From contig CALXKZ010000057.1 of NCBI GenBank assembly GCA_944389065.1, forward strand, positions 1-61,670: DNA of 61,670 bases, written 5' to 3'. How positions within the stretch are numbered: position 1 is the stretch's first letter; each line of letters starts with the position of its first letter. The notes beneath the pieces are model-generated. The model ran no database searches. It was not told the origin of the DNA and worked only from the letters and a program-made list of their open reading frames with translations. Both the position numbers and the translations under genes were made by a program. Below, piece by piece: positions 16,400-26,419 of this stretch. Origin of the DNA: an uncultured Spirochaetaceae bacterium. GTDB taxonomy: Bacteria; Spirochaetota; Spirochaetia; Sphaerochaetales; Sphaerochaetaceae.

Positions 16400-17171
16400 G
16401 ATATTCCCTGCCTTTTTCCGTCCCTGCATATACTGAACCGCAGAATGGCTTCTTGGAAAGCAGCCTGTCGTCATATAAATATGGCTTTCCGTCGTAGTAC
16501 ACAAGATCCATCCCAGATTTCCTGATCACTGCATGAGAGGATGCTGTGTCCCAGATAAAGCATGGAAGAAGGACACTTGCCTCAACAGATGGGAACAGGA
16601 GAGGGGAGAGAATATGAAGGATAGTCGATCCAAGAATCCTGATCTTCCCGTTAAACGAGGAGAAATCGAGATAGCGATAGGCTTTTGAACCAGTTGTGAT
16701 CTGCTTAACATCATCCTTGTTCCCTGTCATCTGATACGGATCACCATTCACAAGAACCCCGCGGCCCGGATACAGTGAAACGAACAGCGATTCTTCTCCT
16801 ATGCCGAAGCGGGGTGCTGATATAAACGCTCCTACCGGATTTCTTTCTGAGTCAAGGATCCCGAGAGATACAGCAAAAGATGGCATGCCCTGGGAGTATA
16901 CATCCGTTCCATCAATAGGATCGAGGACAAATATCCATTCAGCATCCCTGATTCCCTTTGATTCCTCCTCTTCGGATATCACAAGAGCAGATGGGAAAAG
17001 ATCATGGATGAGCTTCGTAACGTTGCTGCTAATTGCAAGATCTGTCTCGGTAAGCACAGAGCCGTCAGCTTTGAAGGAACGATGAACACGCTTCTGCATT
17101 TCAGAGGCATATAGGCCCGCTTTCCTTATTTCCTCTTCGATTATCCTAAGCTTATCTTCATCAAGATTCAT
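16350..17171 (-). CDS. Inositol-monophosphatase-family phosphatase
   Basis: A 273-residue Mg-dependent sugar/inositol phosphatase family member (IMPase, FBPase or CysQ type). It has the metal-binding EEE of ISEEEE (about 66-71), DPIDGT near residue 84 and the second-metal segment IWDTASSHA near 205. Length is normal. Substrate could be inositol phosphate, fructose bisphosphate or PAP; CysQ-like is possible because of the WDTASS variant. It starts at ATG 17171 directly behind a -10 box, with no Shine-Dalgarno sequence, and converges on the THEP1-like gene. Confidence 0.85.
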   Translation of the reverse strand: MNLDEDKLRIIEEEIRKAGLYASEMQKRVHRSFKADGSVLTETDLAISSNVTKLIHDLFPSALVISEEEESKGIRDAEWIFVLDPIDGTDVYSQGMPSFAVSLGILDSERNPVGAFISAPRFGIGEESLFVSLYPGRGVLVNGDPYQMTGNKDDVKQITTGSKAYRYLDFSSFNGKIRILGSTILHILSPLLFPSVEASVLLPCFIWDTASSHAVIRKSGMDLVYYDGKPYLYDDRLLSKKPFCGSVYAGTEKGREYLRKALPPRPSLLERMC

Positions 17172-17177
17172 GGATTT

Positions 17178-17206
17178 ATTCTATTTTCGAGGCAATTCCG
17201 ATGCAA
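17178..17206 (-). promoter_or_regulatory. Promoter of the IMPase-family gene
   Basis: On the minus strand TTGCAT (17201-17206), a 17-base spacer and TAGAAT (17178-17183) are followed by six bases and the ATG. Both hexamers and spacing are good for sigma-70, and the predicted transcript starts at the start codon. Confidence 0.55.
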
Positions 17207-17633
17207 GTCTTCAGAATTCAATAGCATGACTTTATGAGAATAAGTTCAGACGAGAAGATATGGAGATAATTGTTCATAAAACAATTTGTTATTTGCATGG
17301 TTCTGCTTATAACATAGTCTAATATTAATATAAAATAAATATCGTAAATATTATAAATATAAACCTCTGTCTGTATTATATTTTCAGATTTCTCTGATGA
17401 TCATATAGTAAAAATAAATATGCAGAATTTATTTTCCATATGCTTAAAATGAAATTAATTTAAGAATATGTATGCTTTTCAAATATGATCAAACTTGAAT
17501 GCAATTCAATCTGATTAAAACTCTGATGATTTTATTTGTACAAATATAATTTCTATATGTTAATATATATTATATATATTGAATAGAAATTGATTAAATA
17601 AGTATTTATATAAAATCACATATTGTATTGTAG
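17207..17633. other. AT-rich intergenic island with long inverted repeat
   Basis: This stretch is far richer in A and T than the neighbouring genes and has no credible gene. Near the right end AATTTCTAT (17548-17556) and ATAGAAATT (17583-17591) form an inverted repeat around an alternating TA core. The mfd promoter must lie here, but no clear pair of hexamers can be assigned. Confidence 0.6.
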
Positions 17634-20600
17634 ATGAATTATTATCACGGATTGATGAATGTTCTTCAGATGTTGTCCAAGCAATATCAAATTGGATATT
17701 ATTTCCAAGTGGACCGGGCATTTCAGGACATTGTCACAGAGTATATTAAAAGAAGCAGGATCTTCAGGGACTTCAGGAATGGTATCGGAAGGATCATCAG
17801 AGCAGATGGCCTTGATTATTATCCTTTGTCCCGTGCAGTCAGGTTCATAGCAGGAAGAAGAAGCGGCCGTGTTTTCGTCGTAACGGCAACAGAGGAATTC
17901 GCAAAGGCTCTGGCAACAGATCTGACAGATTCTGATGATATTCCCGTTGTCATGATACCAAGCGATGGAAAGCAGCTTTATTCATCGTACTCAGCATCAT
18001 CGTCTGAGTATGAGCAGAAGAATGCGCTTGATCTTCTTTCCGATATGAAGAACGGTATAGCGGTTGTCTCGCTGAGGGCATTCGTCTCTCCTATGCTGTC
18101 CCCTGAATCTCTTAAGCGGTATACGCTCCGTCTGAGGCCTGGTGATGCATTCGACCCGCAGAAAATAGGTGAAGAGCTCATCAGGGCAGGATATTTCCGT
18201 TCTCCTTCATGCTATGAGGAAGGTTCATTCTCCATACGTGGTGAGGTGATGGATATATTTCCGTTTGCAGCAGAGAATCCTGTAAGAATATATGCGGACT
18301 GGGATAGCATAGGGCGTATTGCCTCCTACGATCCGATGACCCAGAAGGCTGTTAAGGATTTTCCGAGGGTGTCGATTCCCCTTATTTCAGGAAACACCAG
18401 TCCTCTTCTTTCAGATATCTCAGCTTATATTCATGACAATGACTACTTCGTCCTCTCCGGCGTTGAGCGTCTGGAGACATCATGGAATGCAATGCAGAAC
18501 GAGGCGAAGGCTAGGTTCAGGGAAGCATATAAGGAGAATCCTGATGCAGTTCTTCCTGATAAGCTCCTTTTCAGCTGGGATGATTTTGTCCGGTCTCTCT
18601 CTGAAGGCTTTTTTATCTATGATATATCTTCTCCTGAGTACTTCCATTTCTCGATAACAGCTTCTCGTTCATATTTTGGGAATGTCACATATTTCAAAGA
18701 GGATCTTTCAGGGCTTCTGAAGAACGGATGGAAGGTATTCGTAATCGCTCCATCGGTTGTCCAGGAGGAAAGGCTGAAAAGCGTTCTCAGGGATTATCCT
18801 GTCGATATCGCTGTCGGTGATATCTCCTCAGGCTTCCAGATCGAGGATGTCCCGATGCTTGCAGTCCTTGATTCTGAGATATTCGGGCGGAAGAAGACAA
18901 AGTCCAAGAGCATTGTCGAAACAGTCTCTTCTCCTCTTGATTCCTTTGTTGAACTGAAGGAAGGGGACTATGTTGTCCATGTGAACTACGGAATCGGATC
19001 TTTCGTTAAGATTGAGCGGGTAAAGACAAGCCGTACCGAGCGTGACTATATCAAGATACGCTATGCAAATGATGACTTTCTCTATGTTCCTATAGAGCAG
19101 GCAGATCTTGTCCAGAAATATATCGGGAATGATGGCAGGCCTCCAAAGCTTGATTCCCTTGGATCCCAGAGCTGGAGCAGAAAAAAGGAGAAGGCAATCA
19201 GGAATGCCGCCGAGCTTGCTGCAGAGCTTGTCCATCTCTATGCTGCCCGTCAGGCAGTGCATGGCTATCCATTCGAAAAAGATAAGGACTGGCAGGTCCA
19301 GTTCGAGGCATCGTTTCCGTTCACAGAGACTCCTGATCAGCTTAAATGCATAGATGATATAAAAAAGGACATGGAATCTGACAAGGTGATGGACCGTCTT
19401 GTCTGCGGCGATGTCGGATACGGCAAGACGGAGATTGCTTTCCGTGCGGCTTTCAAAGCGGTGATGAGCGGGAAGCAGGTAGCGTTTCTCGCGCCTACTG
19501 TCATCCTTGCAGAACAGCATTTCAATAATTTCAGAAAGCGCCTTGGATCATTTCCTGTAGTTCCCGGCATCCTTTCCAGATTCGTTCCTGCAAAGGATCA
19601 GAGAAAGACACTCAGCGGAATTGCCGATGGGACCGTGGATATCCTTTTCGGCACTCACAAGATCCTTCAGAAGGATGTCAGATTCAAGGATCTCGGGCTT
19701 CTTATCGTTGATGAGGAGCAGCGTTTCGGTGTCAAGGATAAGGAGCGTATAAAGGCGATGAAGACCAATATTGATTCTCTTACGCTCTCTGCAACTCCCA
19801 TCCCGCGTACTCTCTATATGTCTCTTCTCAAGGTCCGCGATATGTCGCTTCTGACCACAGCTCCCAGGGAAAGACAGCCTATTGAGACTGAAATAAGGCA
19901 ATTCGATCCCGTTATTGTCGGTGAAGCGATAAAAAGAGAGCTGGACAGAGGAGGCCAGGTGTTCTTCCTCCATAACAGGATCGATGATCTTGAGGATGTA
20001 TGCCAGATGATACGCTCCCAGGTGCGTTATGCGATCGTAGAAAGCGCACATGGGCAGATGGAGGCTAAGGATCTTGAGGATATTATGCATCGGTTCGTCT
20101 ATGAAGGAATCCAGGTCCTTGTCTCTACGACAATCATAGAAAACGGCATAGATATCCCGAATGTGAATACGATAATAATCGATCATGCAGACCGCTTCGG
20201 TCTTTCGCAGCTCTATCAGCTCAGAGGCAGAGTAGGGCGGTCCGACAGAAAGGCTTACTGCTACCTTCTCTATGAGGACAGGTCCATGCTCAACGATGAT
20301 GCTCTCCGGCGACTGCGTGTGCTTTCGGAGAATACTGCGCTCGGCTCTGGCTTCAAAGTCGCAATGAAGGATATGGAAATACGCGGTGCAGGGAACATAC
20401 TTGGCCGTGAGCAGTCAGGACATCTTGAGGCTGTCGGACTTGATATGTACATGCGTCTTCTTGAAGAGGAGATAGACAGGCTGACGGATAATGAGAAGGA
20501 TGCGCGTCCTGTTCTTCTTGAGCTTGATTATTCAGGGTTCATTCCCGATCAGTATATACCAGATCCTTCTTCGAAGTTCGAAGCCTATAAGAAGATCGCA

Positions 20601-20945
20601 TCGATCTCCAACGAGGGCCAGCTTGAAGGTCTCAGAGCAGAGCTGGAGGACAGATACGGTACAATGCCAGAGGAGGTTGATAATCTTTTCTGCATAGCTG
20701 AGATCAAGATAATCTGCCGCCGTCTTTCCATTTTCCATCTTTCAGAGTCCAGGGGCGTGGTGGAGATTGAGTTCTCGAAGCTGTCTGATCTCAATCCTGA
20801 CCGTGTGATAAACCTTCTCAGGCTTGCTGATGGCAAGATCCAGCTGGACAGCAGGAGAATGAACTATATGCGTATGGAGACCGGGGCTGTGTCACTGAAG
20901 GATAAGGCCCTGTTCATACTTGAGCAGCTTAAGCGCCTGCTGTGA
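17634..20945 (+). CDS. mfd: Transcription-repair coupling factor Mfd
   Basis: A 1103-residue Mfd, which removes stalled RNA polymerase and recruits UvrA. It has an N-terminal UvrB-like region (to about 300), the RNA-polymerase-interacting CarD-like domain (about 440-510, ELKEGDYVVHVNYGIG), then RecG-like helicase motifs: GDVGYGKTE near 592, DEEQRFG, SATPIPRT, and a C-terminal TRCF domain. Length is close to normal. The first 40 codons are AT-rich, and the N-terminus is not well conserved; the ATG at 17655 is an alternative, and neither start has a convincing Shine-Dalgarno sequence. trmB follows after 45 bases. Confidence 0.93.
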   Translation: MNYYHGLMNVLQMLSKQYQIGYYFQVDRAFQDIVTEYIKRSRIFRDFRNGIGRIIRADGLDYYPLSRAVRFIAGRRSGRVFVVTATEEFAKALATDLTDSDDIPVVMIPSDGKQLYSSYSASSSEYEQKNALDLLSDMKNGIAVVSLRAFVSPMLSPESLKRYTLRLRPGDAFDPQKIGEELIRAGYFRSPSCYEEGSFSIRGEVMDIFPFAAENPVRIYADWDSIGRIASYDPMTQKAVKDFPRVSIPLISGNTSPLLSDISAYIHDNDYFVLSGVERLETSWNAMQNEAKARFREAYKENPDAVLPDKLLFSWDDFVRSLSEGFFIYDISSPEYFHFSITASRSYFGNVTYFKEDLSGLLKNGWKVFVIAPSVVQEERLKSVLRDYPVDIAVGDISSGFQIEDVPMLAVLDSEIFGRKKTKSKSIVETVSSPLDSFVELKEGDYVVHVNYGIGSFVKIERVKTSRTERDYIKIRYANDDFLYVPIEQADLVQKYIGNDGRPPKLDSLGSQSWSRKKEKAIRNAAELAAELVHLYAARQAVHGYPFEKDKDWQVQFEASFPFTETPDQLKCIDDIKKDMESDKVMDRLVCGDVGYGKTEIAFRAAFKAVMSGKQVAFLAPTVILAEQHFNNFRKRLGSFPVVPGILSRFVPAKDQRKTLSGIADGTVDILFGTHKILQKDVRFKDLGLLIVDEEQRFGVKDKERIKAMKTNIDSLTLSATPIPRTLYMSLLKVRDMSLLTTAPRERQPIETEIRQFDPVIVGEAIKRELDRGGQVFFLHNRIDDLEDVCQMIRSQVRYAIVESAHGQMEAKDLEDIMHRFVYEGIQVLVSTTIIENGIDIPNVNTIIIDHADRFGLSQLYQLRGRVGRSDRKAYCYLLYEDRSMLNDDALRRLRVLSENTALGSGFKVAMKDMEIRGAGNILGREQSGHLEAVGLDMYMRLLEEEIDRLTDNEKDARPVLLELDYSGFIPDQYIPDPSSKFEAYKKIASISNEGQLEGLRAELEDRYGTMPEEVDNLFCIAEIKIICRRLSIFHLSESRGVVEIEFSKLSDLNPDRVINLLRLADGKIQLDSRRMNYMRMETGAVSLKDKALFILEQLKRLL

Positions 20946-20952
20946 TCCCTCA

Positions 20953-20982
20953 TTGTTCTCTGCATTTGTTTTCTGATAGAAT
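20953..20982 (+). promoter_or_regulatory. Promoter of trmB
   Basis: TTGTTC (20953-20958), an 18-base spacer and TAGAAT (20977-20982) precede the trmB ATG by only eight bases. No ribosome binding site fits in between. Confidence 0.5.
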
Positions 20983-20990
20983 ACTGCGCT

Positions 20991-21728
20991 ATGAGCCAGA
21001 AGATTGATATGAGTGCAGAAGAGCTTTTCCGGAATCTTGGCAAGATCGAGATAAGGGAAGGCAAAGAAAGACAGATAAAAAGCTATGTGCTCCGGAACAA
21101 CGTCCTTTCGGACAAGGAGAAGGAAACTGTACAGAGATATATGCCCGCATATGGATTTTTTTATGAGGACAGGATTATCGATTACAAGGAGCTTTTTGGT
21201 TCAGATAAGCCTGTCATCATAGAGATCGGGTTCGGAATGGGGGATACGACGCAGCAGGTTGCCATCCGCCGTCCAGAGTACAATTACATTGGTATTGAAG
21301 TGTTCCTTCAGGGATTCGTGAAGCTTCTGAAGCATCTTGGCGAGGATAATCTGGATAATGTGAGGATAATCCGCTTCAATGCCGTGGATGTCATAGAGCA
21401 TATGATTGCAGATGGCTCGGTCCAGGGTTTCCATATCTTCTTCCCTGATCCATGGCCGAAGAAGAAGCATCACAAAAGGCGCCTGATGCAGCTGCCGTTT
21501 CTGCATCTTCTGGCACAGAAGCTTGTGAAGGGCGGTTATATTTATATGGTGACAGACTGGGAAGAGTATGCAGAGGAGACTGTGGAGATAGCCAGGACAG
21601 AACCTCTTTTAAGCAATCCGTTCTACGGGTTTGCTCCTCCTGTTGCCTGGCGTCCTGTGACGAAATTCGAGCAGAAGGGCATGGAGAAAGAGTATTCAAT
21701 AAATGAAATATGGCTTGAACGTATCTGA
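20991..21728 (+). CDS. trmB: tRNA (guanine-N7)-methyltransferase
   Basis: A 245-residue TrmB, which methylates N7 of G46 in tRNA variable loops. It has the SAM-binding segment IEIGFGMGD near residue 77, the FFPDPWPKKKHHKRR motif near 150 and the C-terminal RPVTKFEQKG. A 60-residue N-terminal extension before the core is within the range seen in the family. The start codon directly follows a -10 element, so the gene probably has its own leaderless transcript in addition to any mfd readthrough. Confidence 0.93.
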   Translation: MSQKIDMSAEELFRNLGKIEIREGKERQIKSYVLRNNVLSDKEKETVQRYMPAYGFFYEDRIIDYKELFGSDKPVIIEIGFGMGDTTQQVAIRRPEYNYIGIEVFLQGFVKLLKHLGEDNLDNVRIIRFNAVDVIEHMIADGSVQGFHIFFPDPWPKKKHHKRRLMQLPFLHLLAQKLVKGGYIYMVTDWEEYAEETVEIARTEPLLSNPFYGFAPPVAWRPVTKFEQKGMEKEYSINEIWLERI

Positions 21729-21875
21729 ATTGCTCTGAATATATGGAAAGTAGTCTTATTTGATATAATTTTTATTGAGGATTATGTTTTTCCATAGTAG
21801 AATTTGTATTGAACTAGGAGCTGTTGTTGGGGAAAGATCTGCTCGCTTTAAGGGGCATCCTGCACCCTGAATGAA

Positions 21876-21902
21876 AAGCCCGGAAGCATTGCCTCCGGGC
21901 TT
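21876..21902 (-). terminator. Terminator of the EF-G II gene
   Basis: AAGCCCGGA and TCCGGGCTT form a 9-bp stem, followed on the minus strand by TTTTC. It lies 18 bases after the stop of the EF-G-like gene. Confidence 0.8.
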
Positions 21903-21919
21903 CTTCACTTATCAATGTA

Positions 21920-23995
21920 TCACTCTTCTGACCTGTTCTTCGATTCAGCGATGACATCGTCAGCCAGTTTTCCATTGAGCATTTCATAGTGATCGAATTC
22001 AAGCTCAAAGGATCCCGTTCCGGATGTCATGCTCTTCAGATCAATGGCGTAGTTCCTGAGCTCTGCCATAGGGACTTCTGCCTTGACGGAGACGACATGT
22101 CCTTTCTCCTCCTGGCCAAGAACACGGCCGCGCCTGGAAGATAGATCGGAAAGAATTGCCCCGAGGTATTCATCGTCAACGAAAACCTCCAGCTTCATGA
22201 AAGGCTCGAGAAGCACGCATCCGGCTTTCGACAGTGCCTGCTGCATTGCGCCTTTCGCTGCAAGCTTGAATGCCATTTCCGAGGAATCCACAGGGTGCTC
22301 CTTGCCATCAATGAGCCTTACTCCGATATCCACAAGAGGATAGCCTGCAAGATATCCTTCTTCCATGGCTTCATGGATGCCTTTCTCGATTCCTGGAACA
22401 TAGCCCTTGGAAACAGCTCCGCCCTTGACTTCATTCGTGAATTCGTACTGCTTTCCTCTCTCAAGCGGGTAGATGTCAATTACAACACGTCCGAACTGTC
22501 CGTGTCCGCCAGACTGCTTCTTGTGGGTGTATTCAGCCAGCCCGGAGTCCTTTGTTATTGTCTCGCGGTATGCGATCTTCGGGATTCTTGTATTGATGCT
22601 GATCTTCTGCTTCTCACGGATCTTGTCGAGGATCATATTGATATGGAGCTCTCCCATACCGCCGATGATCGATTCCCTCGTCTCTTCATTGTACTGCATC
22701 TGGAATGTGAGATCCTCTTCTGCGATACGATGCAGAGCATCATTCATCTTGTCCTCGCTCTTCTTATCCTCTGCGGAGATCGCGAGCTGATAGATTGGCT
22801 GTGGAAGCTTGAGAGGCCTGAAGCGCCTCTTGTATTCCGGTCCTGCTACGAGAGTGGCATTCGTGTATGCGATATCGCACTTGGTGATGATACCGATATC
22901 GCCTGCTGTGAGCGAATCAGTCTCGATAAGCTTCTTCCCGACAGCTCTGTAGAGCTTTCCAGGCTTTGCCTTCTTGCCGATTTCATTGTTGTAGATATCC
23001 GTCTCAGGGGTCAGAACACCTGTGACAACCTTCAGGAAGCTCATCTTTCCGGAGAACTGGTCGATGGTTGTCTTGAATACATATGCTGAGAAAGGCTTCT
23101 CCGGATCTGTTTCAAGTGTCGTCTCCTCGCCCTCATGTCCGATGATGTACTCCTGGATCCCAAGCGGCCATGGGAAGTTGTTCTTTATGAAATTGAGAAG
23201 GGAAGTGATGCCGGCCCCCTTGTCAGTTGCACCGCAGAATACAGGTACAACCCTGTTCTCCCTCATTCCGACAGCAAGACCATGGCGGATGTCATCGGGT
23301 TCAAGGGTTCCCTCCTCAAAGAACTTCTCGATAAGCTCATCTGTTCCCTCTGCAGCATTCTCTATGAGTCTGTTCCTGAAATCCTCGACAACAGCAGCAT
23401 ACTTTTCAGGAATCGGGCACGGAGTCTCCTTTCCGCCCTGATGGCATTCATATGCCTGATTCTCGATAAGATTGATTACTCCATGGAACTCTTCTGCCTC
23501 TCCAAGTGCGATGACGACAGGAACAAAGTGCGCTCCAAACTCCTCAACAAGTGAATCTATCGTATGCCTGAAGCTTGCCCTTTCCTTATCCATCTTATTG
23601 ATGAAGACAGCTCTAGGCTTATTTCTCTCATCCAGTCTTCTCCAGAGCTTGATTGTCTCTATCTGGGCACCTTCCCTGCCATCTACAAGCATGAGAGCTG
23701 CTTCTGTTGCTCTGAATGCGGAGATTGCCTCTCCGATGAAGTCGCCAGTACCCGGGGTATCGAGCACGTTGATTCTCTTTCCGTCCCACTCCATTGATGC
23801 AAGTGATGAGTGGATGGACATCTTCCTCTGAATTTCCTCGTCTGTATAGTCGCTGACAGTCTTTCCGCTGTCGACAGTCTCCGGATGGGAAAGAACGCCT
23901 GCATAGTACAGCATCTGCTCTATGAGGTTCGTCTTTCCCGTACCGTTATGGCCGATGATGGCCACATTCCTGATATCCTTGGTATTGACGCTCAT
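21920..23995 (-). CDS. Elongation factor G-like GTPase (EF-G II type)
   Basis: A 691-residue translational GTPase. The P-loop is GHNGTGKT (residues 15-22) instead of the canonical AHIDAGKT, G3 is DTPGTGDF and G4 is NKMD, matching the bacterial EF-G II class (Thermus EF-G-2 type). Domain IV keeps the decoding-site loop THKKQSGGHGQFG, so the tRNA-mimic tip looks intact. Length covers all five EF-G domains. A strong AAAGGAGG Shine-Dalgarno sequence precedes the ATG. Its cellular role in this class is unsettled. A second, differently specialised EF-G gene lies just upstream on the same strand, separated by about 350 bases. Confidence 0.9.
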   Translation of the reverse strand: MSVNTKDIRNVAIIGHNGTGKTNLIEQMLYYAGVLSHPETVDSGKTVSDYTDEEIQRKMSIHSSLASMEWDGKRINVLDTPGTGDFIGEAISAFRATEAALMLVDGREGAQIETIKLWRRLDERNKPRAVFINKMDKERASFRHTIDSLVEEFGAHFVPVVIALGEAEEFHGVINLIENQAYECHQGGKETPCPIPEKYAAVVEDFRNRLIENAAEGTDELIEKFFEEGTLEPDDIRHGLAVGMRENRVVPVFCGATDKGAGITSLLNFIKNNFPWPLGIQEYIIGHEGEETTLETDPEKPFSAYVFKTTIDQFSGKMSFLKVVTGVLTPETDIYNNEIGKKAKPGKLYRAVGKKLIETDSLTAGDIGIITKCDIAYTNATLVAGPEYKRRFRPLKLPQPIYQLAISAEDKKSEDKMNDALHRIAEEDLTFQMQYNEETRESIIGGMGELHINMILDKIREKQKISINTRIPKIAYRETITKDSGLAEYTHKKQSGGHGQFGRVVIDIYPLERGKQYEFTNEVKGGAVSKGYVPGIEKGIHEAMEEGYLAGYPLVDIGVRLIDGKEHPVDSSEMAFKLAAKGAMQQALSKAGCVLLEPFMKLEVFVDDEYLGAILSDLSSRRGRVLGQEEKGHVVSVKAEVPMAELRNYAIDLKSMTSGTGSFELEFDHYEMLNGKLADDVIAESKNRSEE

Positions 23996-24307
23996 CTGAA
24001 ATCCTCCTTTTGAATTGCAATAAGCTATTAGGAAAATGTTAAATGCTCAGATGGCGTAAGTAAAGGAAAATAAGCAGTAGCAAATGACAATATCAAATGA
24101 CAAAGTAAGTGCATCACCAAGGAGCCAAAGACGATCACTGACTGAGAAAACTGAAGAATCAAGGAATCTTTGCCGGAAATCGTATCACGGTTTTCCATAT
24201 TCCTGGATGATGAATGCATCTTCCATTCCATCCCCGGTGAGGATGTCCGAAGGGGAGAGAGTCCCTGATTCTGATAATGAATATCACGTTCCAATCATTA
24301 TAACGAT
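23996..24307. other. Intergenic region upstream of the EF-G II gene
   Basis: It holds the Shine-Dalgarno sequence of the EF-G II gene (24003-24010) and a possible minus-strand promoter (TTTACT, 17 bases, TAACAT). I see no gene on either strand. Confidence 0.4.
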
Positions 24308-24331
24308 AGGATCCCTTTCGCAAGGGATCCT
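24308..24331 (-). terminator. Hairpin after the EF-G gene
   Basis: AGGATCCCTT and AAGGGATCCT form a 10-bp stem with a 4-base loop 16 bases after the stop codon. The following minus-strand sequence has only scattered T residues, so termination strength is uncertain. Confidence 0.5.
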
Positions 24332-24347
24332 GAGAGTGGGAGAAGCA

Positions 24348-26378
24348 TTATCGGGCCTTCTCACTGTAGTGAGAGAACTCCATGCTGAATGTGCCTCTTC
24401 CCTGCGTGGAGGATCTGAGGACAGTCGTATAGCCGAACATCTTCTCAAGAGGTGCTTCTGCTGTCACGAGATCTCCTCCCGGACGGGACTCCATCGATAT
24501 TACGATGCCTCCACGCTGTGTTATCGATGAGATCACATCTCCGATATACTCCGATGGAGCAGATGCCTGCACCTTCATTATCGGCTCCATGAGCACAGCC
24601 CCAGCCTCTGATGCGATCCTGTCGAATGCCATCGCAGCACATGATGTGAATGCAAATGGGGTAGAGGTGTTCTCATCGTAGTCGATATCTGTCACTTCAG
24701 CCTCGATATCAGTGCATTCGTATCCGAACTTGATACCGCCCGAGAATGCTCCGTTTATGCCGTTCTTTATCGCTTCGACGATCTCTTCAGGAATATCCCT
24801 TGTGTTAGCTGAGATCTTAAGTGCATTCCCGCTCTTCGGAGGAAGCGGACGGACCGTGAGCGAGATGCCTGCTCTGTTCTCCTTTCCTGCGATGGTCCTC
24901 TCGAACTTCTCTGTGCCCGATGCCTCTCCTCTGATGCACTCTCTGTAAGATACCTGAGGATTGCCGACCCTCGCATCGATCTTCATCTCCTTGGTTATCC
25001 TTGTCACAAGCACATCGAGGTGGAGCTCTCCCATTCCGGAGATGACGAGCTGCCCGGTTTCCTGATCATCTTTATATGAGAATGTCGGATCCTCCATCGC
25101 TAGCATCTCAAGAGCTTTCCTCAGCTTATCCATCTCCGCGGTGCTCTTTGGCTCAATTGCTATGGATATCACAGGATTCGGGAACTGCATCTTCTCCAAG
25201 AGGTATGGATGCTTCTCTTCTCCGATTGTATCTCCTGTCTGCGCAAGCCTGAATCCAATGATCACTCCGATATCACCTGCGCGGAGTTCCGTCAGGTCCT
25301 CTGGCCTGTCCGCATGCATCCTAAGAAGCCTGTTGATCCTTTCCTTCTTGCCCTTCGTCAGGTTGTATACGCCGATTCCCTTTTTGAGAACCCCGGAGTA
25401 TACACGGACAAAGCACATAGGACCAGCCTGCGGATCTACCTGGATCTTGAATATGAGGGCTTCAAGCGGACCTGATGCGCTATGCTGCAGCTTCTCTTCC
25501 TTCCCGTTCTTTGGATTGATTATATCGACAGGCTCTGCCTCTGCCGGAGAAGGAAGAAGATCCACTATGCCATCGAGAAGCGGCTGCACTCCGATATTCT
25601 TCAGCGAAGATCCTACAAAGACTGGAAGGAGGGCCTTTTCAAGGACAGCAGTCCTCAATGCTTTTCTTATCATATCCTCCGGAATATCCTTGCCGTCAAA
25701 GTAGAGCTCCATGATCTCATCGGAGAAGGAGGCTACGCTGTCGATGAGCTTATCCCTCCACTCCCTGGCTTTTTCAGCTTCAGAGGCGGGGATGTCATTC
25801 TCTGTTATTGTCTTGCCCTCATCAGATGAATCGAAGACAAGATATTTCATCTTTATGAGATCGATGATCCCGGAGAACGCATTCTCTGCGCCGACAGGTA
25901 TGAAGAGGGGAACAGGCTCTGCTCCGAGTTTCTTCTTCATATCCTCAAGCACTCGGAAGAAATCCGCTCCTAGCCTGTCCATCTTGTTGACGAATGCGAT
26001 GCGGGGTACTTTGTATCTGTCAGCCTGTCTCCAGACTGTCTCTGTCTGCGGCTCGACACCGCCTACAGCACAGAATACGCCGACAGCGCCATCAAGGACA
26101 CGCAGGCTTCTCTCGACCTCTGCTGTGAAGTCAACATGTCCCGGGGTATCGATGATGTTTATCTGATGATCGCGCCAGTAGCATGTGGTCGCTGCGCTTG
26201 TGATCGTTATGCCCCTGTCCTGTTCCTGCTGCATCCAGTCCATGGTGGCTTCACCGTTGTCGACCTCGCCGATGCGGTGGTTCTCACCTGTATAGTAGAG
26301 GATTCTCTCCGTTGTCGTCGTCTTTCCGGCATCAATGTGCGCCATGATGCCTATATTGCGTATCTTGTTATCATCCAT
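24348..26378 (-). CDS. fusA: Elongation factor G paralogue, spirochaete EF-G2-like
   Basis: A 676-residue EF-G with a canonical G domain ([19 protein letters not shown] at 13-31, [12 protein letters not shown]). Domain IV is unusual: where EF-G normally has HKKQTGGSGQ, this protein reads [10 protein letters not shown], so the conserved loop that enters the decoding site is missing. Spirochaete EF-G2 proteins (Borrelia EF-G2) are specialised for ribosome recycling with RRF rather than translocation, and this sequence fits that type by inference. No Shine-Dalgarno sequence precedes the ATG. The translocating EF-G1 would be expected elsewhere in the genome. Confidence 0.88.
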   Translation of the reverse strand: MDDNKIRNIGIMAHIDAGKTTTTERILYYTGENHRIGEVDNGEATMDWMQQEQDRGITITSAATTCYWRDHQINIIDTPGHVDFTAEVERSLRVLDGAVGVFCAVGGVEPQTETVWRQADRYKVPRIAFVNKMDRLGADFFRVLEDMKKKLGAEPVPLFIPVGAENAFSGIIDLIKMKYLVFDSSDEGKTITENDIPASEAEKAREWRDKLIDSVASFSDEIMELYFDGKDIPEDMIRKALRTAVLEKALLPVFVGSSLKNIGVQPLLDGIVDLLPSPAEAEPVDIINPKNGKEEKLQHSASGPLEALIFKIQVDPQAGPMCFVRVYSGVLKKGIGVYNLTKGKKERINRLLRMHADRPEDLTELRAGDIGVIIGFRLAQTGDTIGEEKHPYLLEKMQFPNPVISIAIEPKSTAEMDKLRKALEMLAMEDPTFSYKDDQETGQLVISGMGELHLDVLVTRITKEMKIDARVGNPQVSYRECIRGEASGTEKFERTIAGKENRAGISLTVRPLPPKSGNALKISANTRDIPEEIVEAIKNGINGAFSGGIKFGYECTDIEAEVTDIDYDENTSTPFAFTSCAAMAFDRIASEAGAVLMEPIMKVQASAPSEYIGDVISSITQRGGIVISMESRPGGDLVTAEAPLEKMFGYTTVLRSSTQGRGTFSMEFSHYSEKAR

Positions 26379-26419
26379 GGCGGAGATAAAATACCATAAT
26401 ATATTGACTTTGGAAATAT

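Noticed and set aside
18828..20186. Minus-strand open frames of 230 and 212 codons inside mfd
   Set aside because: Antisense to conserved helicase motifs; no start signals and no recognisable domains.
22295..23554. Long plus-strand open frames (up to 264 codons) inside the EF-G II gene
   Set aside because: They are antisense shadows caused by codon bias; no ribosome sites or family motifs, and the minus-strand frame is a clear GTPase.
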